A stretch of DNA of 64,000 bases from Phalacrocorax aristotelis (taxonomy: Eukaryota; Chordata; Aves; Suliformes; Phalacrocoracidae), in NCBI RefSeq assembly GCF_949628215.1, contig NC_134279.1, forward strand, positions 84,501,517-84,565,516. Direction: 5' to 3'. Shown here piece by piece: positions 11,760 through 24,900 of this stretch. Under the pieces are notes generated by a model. That model ran no database searches, was not told the origin of the DNA, and was given only the letters and a program-made list of their open reading frames with translations. Position numbers and translations under genes: made by a program. Positions within the stretch are counted from its first letter, which is position 1. Each line of letters opens with the position of its first letter.

Positions 11760-12930
11760 GGGGTGCCACCTGCCCCCTCGGTACAGGGTGCCAGTGCAAG
11801 GTGCGTGGCGCCACCGGCCCCGTACCTCCCGCACTTTCCCGGGCAGCTCCTGCTCGGCGATGGGGCAGAGGAGGGGGGCCCGGAGAGTGCTGCGACCCCC
11901 GGCAGCACGGGGCGCCGGGGCGGCCGAGGCCGCTCGGGGCCGGGCACCACGCACCGGCAGCGGGGAGGGAGGAAGGAAGGGGCACGGCGGATCCCCGCCC
12001 CGCCAGCCCGCTCCCGGCCGCGGGTGCCCGTACCGCCCCGGCGCCCCCGCAGTCCCCGCACCGCCGCGGAGTCCCGGCTTCGGGGCTCCCGGTACCGCTC
12101 CGCGGTTCCCGGCCCCGGGGTACCGGCCCGGCCCCGCATCCCCGCCCCGGCGCCCCCCGGCTCCCCCTGCCTGGCCGCGGGGCTGCCGCGCCTCCCCGGC
12201 TACCCGCCCCGCCGGGTCCCGGTCCCGGTCCCGGCCGGGTACCGCCGCGGCGCTCCCGGCGCAGCGAGCGGCCGCCGCAGGGCCGATGCCCGCAGAGCCC
12301 AGCCCGGCCGCCGCCCCGCTCCGCCCCGCCGGCCGGGGCCCCGCTCCCCAGCCCGCCCGGTACCTGGTGCTCGGCGGCGGCGCGGGTCGGGCAGCGGCGG
12401 GCGCGGGGCACGGCGAGGCGGAGCCGCTCGGGCTCGCCGGTACCGGGGCGGAGCTGGCGGGGGCGGGGCGGGGCGGGGCGGAGCCGGTATCGGCGCCGGA
12501 GCGGCGGGACGCGGGGCTCGGGTTGCCCGGGCGGAGCCCCGCGGCGGGGAGCGCGCCTGGGTGCCTTAGAGTCCCGGTATCTGCCGCCTCCCGGCCGGTC
12601 CTGCCCGCACTGGGCTCCTGCTCGGGCACCCAGTGCCGCTCCGGTGTCGGTCAGGCGGAGAGGGCAGAGCCGGCCGGGGCCGAGGAAGGGGCCGGGTCCG
12701 CCGAGGCTCTGGGGAGCCCCCCCCTCCCACCCCTTGGGGGGGTGCAGGCGCCGTGGCCAGTCTGGTGCTCGGGGCCGGGCACACGGTGGGGCGCAGCCCC
12801 TGTCCCCGGGAGCAGCTCCGTGGGGCCGGGAACGGGCCGGGAACGGGCCGTGCCCGCCCCGAGGCTGGGGACGCGGCGGCCGGCGGCGTGGCCCTGAGCA
12901 CCCGGGAGGGTGGCCTTTGCTCCGGGCAGG
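11760..12930. promoter_or_regulatory. CpG island, probable promoter of unknown gene
   Basis: A block of more than 1 kb with extreme G+C content and dense CpG, including many GGGGCGGGG GC-box (Sp1-type) runs near 12450-12480. No coding exon with homology is inside it; the long frames on both strands are composition artefacts. It lies about 10 kb upstream of the minus-strand INSYN2-like start codon and about 3 kb upstream of the first DOCK-like exon in the window. The likeliest roles are promoter and 5' UTR exon of the INSYN2-like gene, or an internal DOCK promoter. On the minus strand, CACCAG followed by GTACC near 12361 would be a usable splice donor, but this is speculative. Confidence 0.6.
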
Positions 12931-15900
12931 ACCGCGGGGCGGTGGGAGCCGTGCCACAGCTGGTGCCGTGGCTCCGGGGGGTGCTGGGCGGTGGGACTGC
13001 GGCTTGGCTGGAGGCTGCCCGGGACTGTTTGCGTCTGTGACCACCCAGTAGGTTTGGGGGCCACATGCTGTGTCGGGCTACCCCCGGGTCCATTCCCCAC
13101 ACACAGGCCATCCACAGGATAAACCGCGTCCATATTTGTAGCAATACCTGGCTGTGTGGCTCCCAGTAATGTAATATAAATGTAAATACAGTTTCTGTTG
13201 AAGAAGGTGTAGCAGGCAGTGCAGGGGGTTCACCTGAATCTAATTCCAACAGCCACCAGAACAGCCTTTTCCAGATGACTGAACTAATCTCATCAAATCC
13301 CCAGAACAGGCTGGCTTGCTGCAAAAGTTTCCTCCCGTCACCTTCCTGCCTTGCCTCACATTCCCCATGGGCTCTGCTGCTCTGGTCGCGCAGTGCTTCT
13401 CTCTGCGGTGACGGTGGGTGACGCGCACCCCTGGCTGGTACACGAGAAATGGCCCCCCAGAGCCTCCATGAAGGCTCAGGCTGCTCCTGCTCCGCCCCGG
13501 TGAGCAGCGTGGCTGTGCTGACGGGCTCTGGCAGCAGGGAAGGTGACCCTGGCTCCCACCATGGGGTCTCTCCTGAGACCAGGGCTCCGTGGCATCACAC
13601 ACGGTCGCTTAGGCGAAGTTGTGCGCTTTGCCCGCTTTACCAGCGCTCAGTACTTGCTCCCTTGCAGGCAGGGGATCCCTGCTCCCAAGCTGAGTCCTGG
13701 GAGCAGGCCAGGCATGCTGCACGGTGAGGAGGGACTCGCCTCCAGCTTTGCAGGCAAGTTGTACGCGCTTGGACTCGTGCAGGCAGCCAGTGACCTGGGT
13801 GCCTCTGCAGGATCTCTGGCATGCCTGCGCGGCCTCCCTGCGTGCAGGTGCTGCTGGTCCTGCTGCGTGCCAGCATTCTGCAGGGAAGCCTCAGGCCTGT
13901 GGCTGCGCTTTGGTGCTAAAAGGACTGGGAACTTTTGGGTTTTTATTAATTTGCTTCTCACAGGGTAATTCCCTACAAACCTGCCCACACCCTGCATGGC
14001 AGCCAGGGCTGGCAGTGGGGCACAGTGCTGCCTTGCATCAGTCCCCTGCTGTGTGCTGCAGACCTTCCCGAGGAGCGCCCCGGGCCCTGCTGCTGGGGCT
14101 GCCCAGGGGCTGGCAGGGCGAACCCGGGGCCCTTGGTCGCCGGTAGCAGCCGAGTGGCCCTGGGCTGACCCCTTTGGCCTCCAAAACGCCCCCTCCCCTG
14201 GCTCCTCCGTGCTGCTGGCAAGCGTGGTCTGGGGCTGCCATGGGACTCTGTCCCTGCCACAGAGCAGGGGAATGCCAGGGGAAGGAGCCAGGTGGAAGCT
14301 CTGGCGGTGGCTGACCCGCCGGGGCTGGAAAGGGCCTGCACCACCCCGTGCCCTCGTGCAGTGCCACCGGGGCTGCTCCTGCGCGTCCAGACGGGCAGTG
14401 GTGCTCAGTGCCCAACGGTGCCCTCGCAGTGCTCAGCACAACAGTCTCTGGTAAACGGTTGGCACCTGAAGCCACCCACAGAGCTCTGTAGGTGGCACTG
14501 GGGCATGGCAGAGCCTTTGCTCCTCCTGAGCCTGCTGGATGATTCTTTTGTCCCCCAAAATAGCCACCCTTTTCCTGCAGTTTCCAGCCCCGGGTGTACC
14601 CCCAGGACAGCTTTCTGGCTGAACAATCACACATGGACTATGCTGGACATTGCTGAAAGCTGGGTCTGTAATAATGGGAAGTGTCAGCTGCTGTTGTGAC
14701 CAAGCATTTGTCTCCCCTCAGCCCCGGCAGTGCCAGGCTTCCCACCACGCCGGAGTGACCTGCCCGACCCCCGGCTGTCCCCATCCCTGGCACACCACAG
14801 TGCTTCCAAGAGTGGTTGGGTGGGTTTGTATGTTCCCCAGCGTGTGCAGCGCTGGTGGTGGTGTGCAGGGTGGCAGCACCCTTGGAACACTGGTCGATGC
14901 TGACAGCAGCCAGCTTTTCCCCTCACTGACGCTGCTGCTGCACTCTGGGGGCTGGACCGTGCACGGTGATGGTGTCTCCTTGCAAACTGCCCCACCAGGG
15001 GACTGTCCCTTCTGTCCGGCAGCGGCCATCCTTTGGGGAAGCGATGCTTTAAACTGCCTCTCTGAGCTCAGTGCTGCAGCTGACCATGGTCTGAATGAGC
15101 AGAGCTTGGGAGGATCCTGACAATTGAGCAACCCCCATGTTCAGTGACCTGGTGCCCTGACCCCACTGGCTTTCTGGCTTCAGATACTGCTCAGTTCTCT
15201 GAGGAGTTTCCTGTAGCTTTGTCCCAAGAGCGAGTCTGTTGTAGATTCATCTGTTAGAAGTATCGTCAAGAAAATGTTGCACTGATTAGCTAAACGGAAG
15301 ATGAAACATTGTGGTGAGCAGCAGGCGGGTGTTGCACCCTGCCGCCCGTACCTCTCGTTTCACGAGCAATGCAGCTGAGCACACTTTGGCGATCAGGCAC
15401 GGCCTTTCTCACTGTGCAGAGGCATCCTGTTCAGCCCGTGCCATGGCTGCACTGCTCATCTCACAGCAAAGCTGTGAGCACCCGGAACGGGAGTGGAGTT
15501 AATGGCCCAATTTGGGACCCTTCCCTAGAGGCAGTCTAGACACATCGGCCTCCAGAAAGAAGCTGCTTGCCATTTTCAGAATGCAATTAAGTCTACATAT
15601 TGCCTTAAATTACCTTAAAAATTGCAGATGTGTGCTACAGCAAATAAGCTATGTAGTTATGTCTGTGTCCTCCCCAGCATCACAGCAGGTGTCAGGGCTG
15701 TCCCACACCCGGAGCGGGGTGTGTGGGACCCGGAGAGGAAGGGCTGGCTGCAGGAGCCAGGGCTGAGTGGGGCTGGAGGAGAGGTCTGGAGACCCAGGGA
15801 GGAGGGTACTGTGGCAGGTGGAGGGCGAGGGGCCCCCAGGGCACCTGGGGCTCTGGGGTACGGACCAGCTGGAGGAACACAGTCGGGCACCCCATGGTGC

Positions 15901-15945
15901 TGGCCGCAGGGCCTTGGCAGTGCCTGACCAGCCCCTTTTCCCTAG
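12931..15945. other. non-coding stretch, nothing recognised
   Basis: Between the CpG island and the first DOCK-like exon I see no exon with homology, no intact repeat and no RNA gene. It is presumably intron of the DOCK-like gene. Confidence 0.5.
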
Positions 15946-18900
15946 AGCCACTATGTGGCCTGCATGGCCGCCATCCTGAGCCAGATGGACAAGGACCACT
16001 ACAGCTCCTACATCAAGGCGTTCCCCTCCCGGCCTGAGCTGATGGTGAGTGCTGCCCCATGCAGGAAGACCTGGGCCCTCCATCACCAGCACCTCCCTGC
16101 ACCTCCCTGCCTCTTCACCCCACGTCTCAGCTGGGGCATCCCACTGGTCCCAGTGTCCTGCCTGCACCTGGGCACCTGGCACTGGTGCCACCTGCCCTGG
16201 ACTCTGGCACAGCCCTTGTCTCCACTCCATGAGGGTGAAGCTCTCCCTGTTGGGTGGCAAGGGTTGTTCCCAGCCCTGGTGCTCAGCACAGCAATGGCCC
16301 GGGAGGGCATCATGGTCGAGCCCAGCTCCTGACATCTCTTCCTCCCTGGCAGGACTTCCTCATGGAGACCTTCATCCTCTTCAAGGACCTGATTGGCAAG
16401 ATGGTGTACCCCTCTGACTGGATGGTGATGAATATGGTGCAGAACCGGTGAGGACCTGGAAAGTGCCCGGCGGAGAAGGCCCTGGGGGTGCTGGCTGACA
16501 GCCGGCTGGGCATGAGCCAGCAGTGCCCGGGTGGCTAAGGAGGCCACCAGCCCCCGGGCTTGTGTCAGCGCTGGTGTGGCCAGCAGGAGCCGGGCAGGGA
16601 TGGGGCCCCTGTGCTCGGCACTGGGGAGGCCCCACCTCGAGTGCTGGGCTCAGGTTTGGGCCCCTCGGGACAAGAAGGGCCTTGAGGGGCTGGAGCGTGT
16701 CCAGAGAAGGGCAGCGGGGCTGGGGCAGGGTCTGGAGCACAAGTGTGCTGGGGGGCGGCTGAGGGAGCTGGGGGGGTTTAGCCTGGAGAAGAGGGGGCTG
16801 AGGGGAGCCCTTCTCGCTCTCTGCAGCTGCCTGAGAGGGGCTGGAGTGAGGGGGGGGTCGGTCTCTGCTCCCAAGTCACCAGTGACAGGACGAGAGGGAA
16901 CGGCCTCAGGCTGCGTCAGGGGAGGTTTAGGTTGGAGATGAGGGGAAATGTCTTCCCTGCCAGAGGGGTCAGGCCCTGGCACAGGCTGCCCAGAGAGGGG
17001 GGGGAGTCACCGTGCCTGGGGGTATTTAAAAGATGTGTAGATGTGGCACGTGGGGACATGGTTTAGGAGGCCTGGGGGTGTTGGGCAGGCACTTGGACTT
17101 GGTGATCTTAGAGGTCTTTTCCAACCTTAATGATTCTATGACCTCTGGGCACGGAGGGACCCGCAGGTGGATGTTGGGGCTGAATGTGAGAACCTGGGGT
17201 GCCTTGCTGGGGCCTGGGCAGGGGGCATGCAGGAAAAGCATCACAGCTGTGCTGGGCAGCCAAAGGCTAGCTTAGTCCCCTCCACATCCCCCTCAAACAG
17301 CCCTGGGTCTGTGTTCCAGCTGGCTTGGGGCAGTTCCAGACACTTTCTGCTCTGTCCTGGGACAGACAGTCCAGCCTCATCTGGGAGCCGGGTAGCTGAG
17401 CTGCTCTCTGCAGCCCTGTTGGTGTGCTTGGGGGTCCCGGGGGGCAGCGGGAAGCTGACCCCAGACACCCCATCCCTCCCATCCTGGGTGTCTGTGCACA
17501 GCAGGGATGCCGGTCGTGCAGGGCCGGTGCACCCGGGCGGCGCTCAGCTGCACCACAGTGGGCAGAAGGGACCGCCTGGAGTATGGATGTGGACAGGAGC
17601 ACACTGCAAGGCCTGGCCCCCGCCTGCCCCCCACCGCTCCTTGCCTCTCCATTGCTGGGAGCCACCAGCCCGGCTCCCTCCTCGCTGCCATGCGGCCCTG
17701 CCAGCGGGCGGTGGGCAGGCAGCGCCGCTGCCCTCCGCTCAGCGCCCCACGCCGCTCGCCCCACAGGGAGTTCCTGCGTGCCATCAACCAGTTTGCTGCG
17801 ACCTTGACAGAGATGTTCCTGAACAACAGCAGCTTCGAGCTGCAGGTGAGCGGGCACTGCCCCGGCCCCAGGGCTGCCTGTGTCCTGCAGGGGCCAGGGG
17901 GCTGGGGAGGGGCCCAGCCTGGCACTTGGTGCTGCCTGCCCCCATGCTCCCAGCCTGGCATTCATCCCTGTGTTTTCACTGCAGCTTTGGAACAACTATT
18001 TCCACCTGGCTGTGGCTTTCCTCACCCAGGACTCCCTGCAGCTGGAGAACTTCTCCCAGGCCAAGCGCAACAGCATCCTGGCCAAGTGAGTCACCCTCAC
18101 CGTCGCTGGCCCTCCCCATCCCTGCCAGCAGCGCCTCAGGGCCAAGCTCTGCAGCTCTGCTTCAGGTTCCTGCCCACCTGCTGCCACGCCGTGGGGTCGG
18201 GGGTTGGTGGATGAGTTGGTCAGGCTGTGCTTGGGCTGCGCCCAAGGCTGCAGAGCAGTGCTAACGAACATCCGCCCTGGCAGGTACGGGGACATGAGAG
18301 CCACCATCGGAGCTGCCATTCGGGACATGTGGTACAACCTAGGTGAGCCGCAGTGTGGCCAGCAACGAGGAGGCTTGGCGAGTCTCTGCTGGCTGGTGTT
18401 CCTCAGCACTGGCCCCAAAATTGGTGCTGGGGGGATGTTGCCGGTGTGGGGCACGGGAGCCTGCATGCGCGAGCAGGGTGTATGAGCCTGCAGGCGTGCA
18501 AATCTGCAGGTGTGCAAACCTGTGGGGCGTGCGAGCCTATAGGATGTGCAAGTCTGTGGGATACGTGAGCCTGCAGGATGTACACATCTGCAGGTGTGCA
18601 AGGCCACGGGTGTACAAGCCCACAGACACTGTGGCCAGTCACGAGCTCGCATTCCCTGCAGGCAGCCTTCCTTCTCCGGGCTGGCCTCTGCCTGCAGCCC
18701 TGCCTTCCTGTTCCCCAGTCCCGCGGGCTCCTGCCTTGCCTTTTTTCCCCTGCACGGTGCAGGTCGTGCTCCTGGCAGCATCCTGGGACCAGGCAGGTGG
18801 GGAGGACACAGACCTCGGGTCTCTGCCCCACACCTCACACCCCAGCAGGCAGCAGGGAGCTGCGGGAAGCGTGTGGGGCAGCCCGCAGCACAGCAGTGGC

Positions 18901-21900
18901 GCAGTGACAGGTGCCCACAGGCTCCCGTGTGGATTGCTCACACGTGCTGGGGCCTCCAGGACACCGGCACAACCCCAGCTGGTGGTACCACGTGTTTGCC
19001 GTGCTGTCCTGGCTGTACAACATTACCTGCCCACCAGCACAGCTGCTTTGGAGGACTGCCCTGCTCTGCAGCAGCCGCCTGCCCCAGGCGTGCAGACCTC
19101 CTGGCACCACTCCCTCTCCTCTTCCGTGCCTTGCTGCCTGTTTGCAGCTGTGGGGCCCCAGGCAGGGCTGGCCCTGGGGAGCAGGCTGCAAAAGCCCAGG
19201 TCCCCCAGCCTTCCCTGCCCTTCCCAGGCCATCGCAAGGTTGAGTTCATCCCGGGCATGGTGGGCCCCATCTTGGAGATGACACTCGTGCCGGAGCTGGA
19301 GCTGCGCAAGTCCACCATCCCCATCTTCTTTGACATGATGCTCTGCGAGTACCAGCTGACCAAGAGCTTCAGCCGGGTGAGTGCCCAGGGCTGCGGCTGG
19401 GCCACGGCAGGGGGCCGACATGGCCGGATCCTGCTCCGCACCCAGTCTGGACCATCCCTTTGGGGTGGGTGGAGGTGGTGCTCAGCGTCCCCTCTCTCGT
19501 CCTGGGATGTGGGGCTGCAGGAGGGAGGGATGAGGGGGGCTGGTGGGGACATGAGGAGCAGCAGGGAGAGCCACTGGGCGATGCAGAGGATTTCCCAGGG
19601 TCGAGCAGGGACAGGTCAGGCGTCACCCACTCAGCCGGTCCTGGCACTGGCTGGAAACAAGATCACAGTGGGAGGGCGGAGGTCTGCACAGACCTCCTGC
19701 ATTTCCATTTGTCTTCCCTTGTTGCTGTGAGTTTTCTCCATGCAAAAGGCTTTTCCAGTTTTTCATTAGGTGGCATTTGTCTCTTCTGAGCTGTGGAAGC
19801 CTTTTGCCCTGTTGGGGCGTCCCATGGGGGGAGAGGAGCTGGGACTGCCCTTGGAGCCACGGGTGACACAGGTCTTGCTGCAGCCCCTTCCCGAGCCCCT
19901 TGCTCACAGCTGGGTCTGCAGCCGCAGGAGAGCTGCGCTGGAGGAGTGGCGTGGGCATGGCTGGGCTCAGAGGACCTGAGGCCTTTGCAGGTGGTGTCCC
20001 AGGGCCACCCTGCTGTGGCACAGGGGCTCTGCGGCTCAGGAGCTGGCCGTGGCAGTGCCCCTGGCCCAGGGCGACAAGGTCCCCCGAGTTTGGGATGTGC
20101 AGACCCCAGAGGGACCCAGCATGGAAGCAAGGGGTACCAAAGGGTATCAGCAATCAGATATCTGCTAAGGACCCCACCCCATCCCATACCAGCACATGCA
20201 GGATCCCCCTGGCTTTTGGGTCCATTGGCTGCAGCTGGAGTACAAACCCCATGGACCTAAAGGCCAAGCATCAGCTGGGAGATGGGGGGCCCCAGGCTGG
20301 CACAGCCCTGCCACCCCCAGCAGGGAAGGCTGTGGCTTTAGGGGGCACAGGACACTGCCCAGAGACCCCCATGGTCAGCCGGGCCCAGGCTGCTGGGGGA
20401 TGGCGACAAGGCCAGCGCAGGAGCGGGACGGGGACTGGGGAGCAAGGCAGGGACCCAGAGAGCAGGATGGGGCCCTCTGTGCTGAAGCAGCGTGAGGGAG
20501 CTGCACCAGGGAGCGGTATGGCCTGGGAGGGGGAACATGTCTGTGCTGGGCAGCACTGGGGGAAAGGGCTGCAGCTGCTGAGCCTGGGGGCTCCTTGGGG
20601 ACCCAATCTGGCTCCAGCTCCTGCAGCCGCTCCTGTCCCAACACTGCAGGCCCATGTCCCGGGGGGCTGCAGCTGCGGCAGCCTGGGGGAAGCTCAGCAC
20701 ATCCTTGGCTTCTCAGCCATGCTCATGCGTGTCTTTGCAGTTTGAGGATGAGCTCCTGCGCAAGCTGGACAGCGAGGTGGAGGGCGGCCGGGGCGATGAG
20801 CAGTACAAGCAGCTCTTTGAGAGCATGTGAGTGTGCAGTGACATCCCCGCAACCTTCTCTCCAGGGCACAACCCTTTGCTGTCTGCCATCCTCCTGCTCT
20901 GGCTGAATCTCGGCCATCCCACTCCTCCTCACGCTGTGCTCTGACCCAGAGCATGCCTCTCGCGGGAGCGGGACCTGAGAGGAGGAAGGCTGCTGCCCAA
21001 GCAGCATCACGTGCCCCTTGCGCACCGCTGCTGCCCTGGCCAGCCTGCCCCTGCCCCAGGGGGTGCCCCTGCCCTGCCCTGCCCTGCCCAGGCTTTGCTC
21101 CTGCCCCGTGCTGCCCATCACAGATTCGCGTGCAGGGTGGCTGGAGCTGTCAGGTCTCTCCCATCCCTGATGTGCCTGGTGGGGGGCAGCATGGGGCTTG
21201 CTCTGTCTCGCTGCAGACCAGGTGTTGCTTTTTGTCCCTTGCTGGGGGGGTCTGCCCCCCCCCCACCTCCCTGTACCTTGGGCGAGCTGAGCTGGGGCAG
21301 TGGTGGGAGCGTTGCAGAGCTGAGCATGCAGTGAGACCAGTGACCATCTCTCCTCCCCAGCCTGCTCAGCTGCTGCCGGAGACACCCTGAGCTGGCCAAG
21401 CCCGGGGAGAACTTTGTCGCGCTGGTGACCGGCCTCCTGGAGCGGCTCCTCGACTACCGGGCTGTTATGAATGATGAGAATAAAACCTACAGCATGAGCT
21501 GCACCGTCAACCTCCTGGTGGGGACCCACCCCATGCCCCCAGCTCCCCCAGGCCTCAGCCCCGTGTCCCCCTGGATCCCCTCAGGGTCTGTGGTGCCCGG
21601 GCACAGCAGAGATGGGGTGCACATGGTGCCAGACCTGGTCTGCCCTGGGAGGTGCTTGCTGGGAGGCACCGTGCAGCTCCCCGCTGCCAAGGGCAGCCCA
21701 GTCCCTGTGCGGGGACAGTCCCAGCAGCACCATGACCCAAAGCAAGGCGTAGGAGAGTGGGGGGCTGTGGCACGTGGCCCCTCCTGGGCTCACTCAAAAC
21801 AGCCTCTTCTGTTCTTCCCCAGAACTTCTACAAGGAGATCGACCGCCAGGCCATGTACATCAGGTGAGCGTGGCCCCGGGGAGACTGGCATTGCCCTGGG

Positions 21901-24900
21901 GTGAGGGGTCCTGGGGTCCCAGGGCCCCGAGCTGGCCCAGCCCCCTGCCGCCCCGGCCCCAGGTACAGGGGATGGGGACAGCGAAGGGGCCAGAGGGGCA
22001 GGGTGCCAGGGGCTTTGCCCCCTACCCAGCTGCCAGTGGGGGTTGCTGCCCCATGGGGGAGCATACGCTGGACCTTGAGCCACACCAGCTGTTGTGCCCT
22101 GCACATGGTACCCTCACTCCCAGGTACCTGTACAAGCTGAAGGATCTGCACATCAGCTATGAAAACTACACGGAGGGAGCCTACACCCTGCTGCTGCACG
22201 CCCGGCTCCTCAAGGTGGGGTGTGGGGGGGTACAGAGGCTGCGGGGGGCTGCCCAGATGGGGCCCGAGGGCTCGGCGTGATGGTCTCCCTCCACCTCTGT
22301 ACAGTGGTCAGACGAGGCGAACACAGCCCCCATGCAGGGCTTGCACAGCCCCAGCCTGCACACCCAGCGCCAACTGAAGGAGGCTCTCTACAACCAGATC
22401 ATCAACTACTTCGACCAGGGCAAGGTGAGTGCGGCTGCGCGCCCCCGGCCGCCCCCCTCGCCCTGTCCAGCCGCCAGGAGCTGGGCTGTCCCAGAGCAAG
22501 CCTGGCTCCCCCGTCACCGCTGCCTCCTGCTCCAAGCCCCCAGCCTCAGCACAGCCCACCTGCCCGCCCCACCACTGTGGTGGGGCTGGAGCTGCCCCGC
22601 CATGAACCCGGGCTGGACATTCACCCCACAGCCACCCGGCTGCCACGGCTGTCCCTCCCCCGTCCCATCCCGTCCCAGCCTCAGACCCCAGCCCTGGCCC
22701 TTCCCAGGGGCCAGTAGCTGGGGCACCCCAGGAGAGGGGCTCGCTTGGGCAGGGGGCTCAGGCGCTGGAGATGGCAGGAAGCTGAGTCCTGCTGCAGCCC
22801 ACCCGTGCCCAGCCGGCCCACTGGCCCACAGGGGGAGAGCCCTCCCCTCCTCACTCAGGGGCAGGGCTCTGGATGCCCCACAGATGGGGCTGGTCTCTTC
22901 TGGAGGCTCCCAGTGCCCCCACTGCCCCAGCTCACCCTGCACCGCGGGGTCCCCCCCCCCGGCCCTGTCTTCTGCAGATGTGGGAGGAGGCCATCCACAT
23001 CTGCAAGGAGCTGGCGGAGCAGTATGAGAGCGAAGTCTTCGACTACGAAATGCTGAGTGACATCCTGGTGAGTGCTCGGCCGGGGCTGGGCTGCCGGCAG
23101 AGCCATGGGGAGGGATGGGGGGTCTGCAGGGCCCCTGTCCCATGGCAGGGCCCTCTCCCATCCCCACTCCTGCCCCTCTCCCCCTGCAGCAGCGGGAAGC
23201 CAAGTTCTACGAGAAGATCCTGAAGGTGCTGCGGCCAAGCCCAGACTATTTCGCTGTGGGCTACTATGGGCAAGGCTTCCCCACCTTCCTCCGGGTAAGC
23301 GGCTCCTGGCTGCCCTGCGGCCAGTGCCGTGCCAGCAGCCAGCACTGTGCACCTGCCTGGGGCAGCACCAGCTCCAGGCCAAGCCTTGCGGCTGCGGCTG
23401 TCTCGGGACGGCACACCGCGAGCCGAGCCCCGCTGGTGTCCCCGCTCCCAAGGGACAGGGCCCCTCACCAGGGTGGCGGTGACAGCCAGGTCACCGGAGT
23501 GGGTCTGCGCTGTGTTGTATCTGGGCTGCAGGGACAGATGTGTGTTGTGTTGTATCTGTGGTACAGAGACGGGTCTGTGCTATTGATGAACAGAGTCGGG
23601 TGCCTCCAGAGTCACTGTGGGAGCCCCCCCAACCCTTTCCCACCCTGCAGAGCGGTGCTGCAGGCAGGGGCTTGCTAAGCACCTCTCCCTTTTCCTGAGC
23701 TGGCAAGCAGGCTCCTGGCATCCACCGGCAAGAGCAGGGCTCATCTTTCTGCATGACAGCAAAGCGTTTCACCCCCATTCACTCCTATTACATTCCTTAG
23801 GTTTTGAGTCCACTCAGATGTAAGTTGGCACACTTGGTGGGCTTCTTCCACCCAAAGTGTCAGTCCTTATTCTCCTGTGCTGCTGTTATGGCCACAGGGA
23901 GGGCAGCATCATTGTCACAGAGGCCACAGTTTCAAGGGCTCCTTGCTGTGTCCTGAGTGGTTTCTGTACCCACTGACTGCAGACCCTGGTCACTGCGTGC
24001 CCAGCCAAAGACCTTCGCTCCAGAGCCCTGTCTGCCCAAGCCAGCCTGCCCTTTAATTCCTTTTTGCTGCAGTTGCTGGGTTGGGGAAATGTTTTTTGAG
24101 GGGGGTGTCTCCCGCTCAAGCTAAGGGCCCAGCCTCATCGGCACCTGCACCCCCATGCACCAGGGCTTGCTGCAGCCGGGGCACGGTGCTGAGGGCTCCC
24201 CAGCCCCGCTCCACAGTGTGCTGGGACAGACTGCCATCTTCCTCCCCCGCAGAACAAGGTCTTCATTTACCGGGGCAAGGAGTACGAGCGCAGGGAGGAC
24301 TTTGAGATGCGGCTGCTGAGCCCCTTCCCCAATGCTGAGAAGCTGAAGAGCACATCTCCACCCGGCCAGGACATCACCAGCTCCCCAGGCCAGTGTATCC
24401 TCTGGGTGTGCGGATGGGGCTGGGAGGGCGGCTCATTCCCTGTACCATCGCCCCCTGTGCGGGTCCCACAGTGCCACCCCTCACACCCCTGGGCTCTCCC
24501 CCTCTGGGCCCTGGGGCACCTCTGCCCCACAGCCCCCATCCCCCGTGGTGTGCGCCTGTGGTTCCTTCACTCCCGCAGATATCCAGTGTTTCACTGTGCA
24601 GCCAGTGGAGGAAGCCAAGGTCCGCTTCAAGGACCGGAGCATCCCAGAGCAGATCACCAAGTGAGTGCCTCACCGCGGATGCGGGGTGCCTGCTGCGCTC
24701 TGTGTGGGAGGGGGTGCAACAGGGGAGCTCTCCCATGCTCTGTCCCTTCCCTCCCCTGCAGTTTCTATAAAGCCAACCACATCCAGAAGTTCAGCTACTC
24801 GCGGCCCTTCAAGAAAGGCCCAAAGGATCCAGACAATGAATTTGCAGTGAGTGCTGGTGGGGGCTTCTGGGACCTGACTAGGAGGGACAGGGAGGGCTGG

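Noticed and set aside
11234-13051. Several frames of 250-460 codons on both strands
   Set aside because: They overlap in five frames across a CpG island where stop codons are rare; residues are almost only P, A, G and R.
16531-16941. 136-codon open frame that recurs at 34482-34892 as a possible conserved small protein
   Set aside because: Both frames lie wholly inside CR1 copies; similarity reflects shared repeat origin and GC-rich sequence lacking stops, not a gene.
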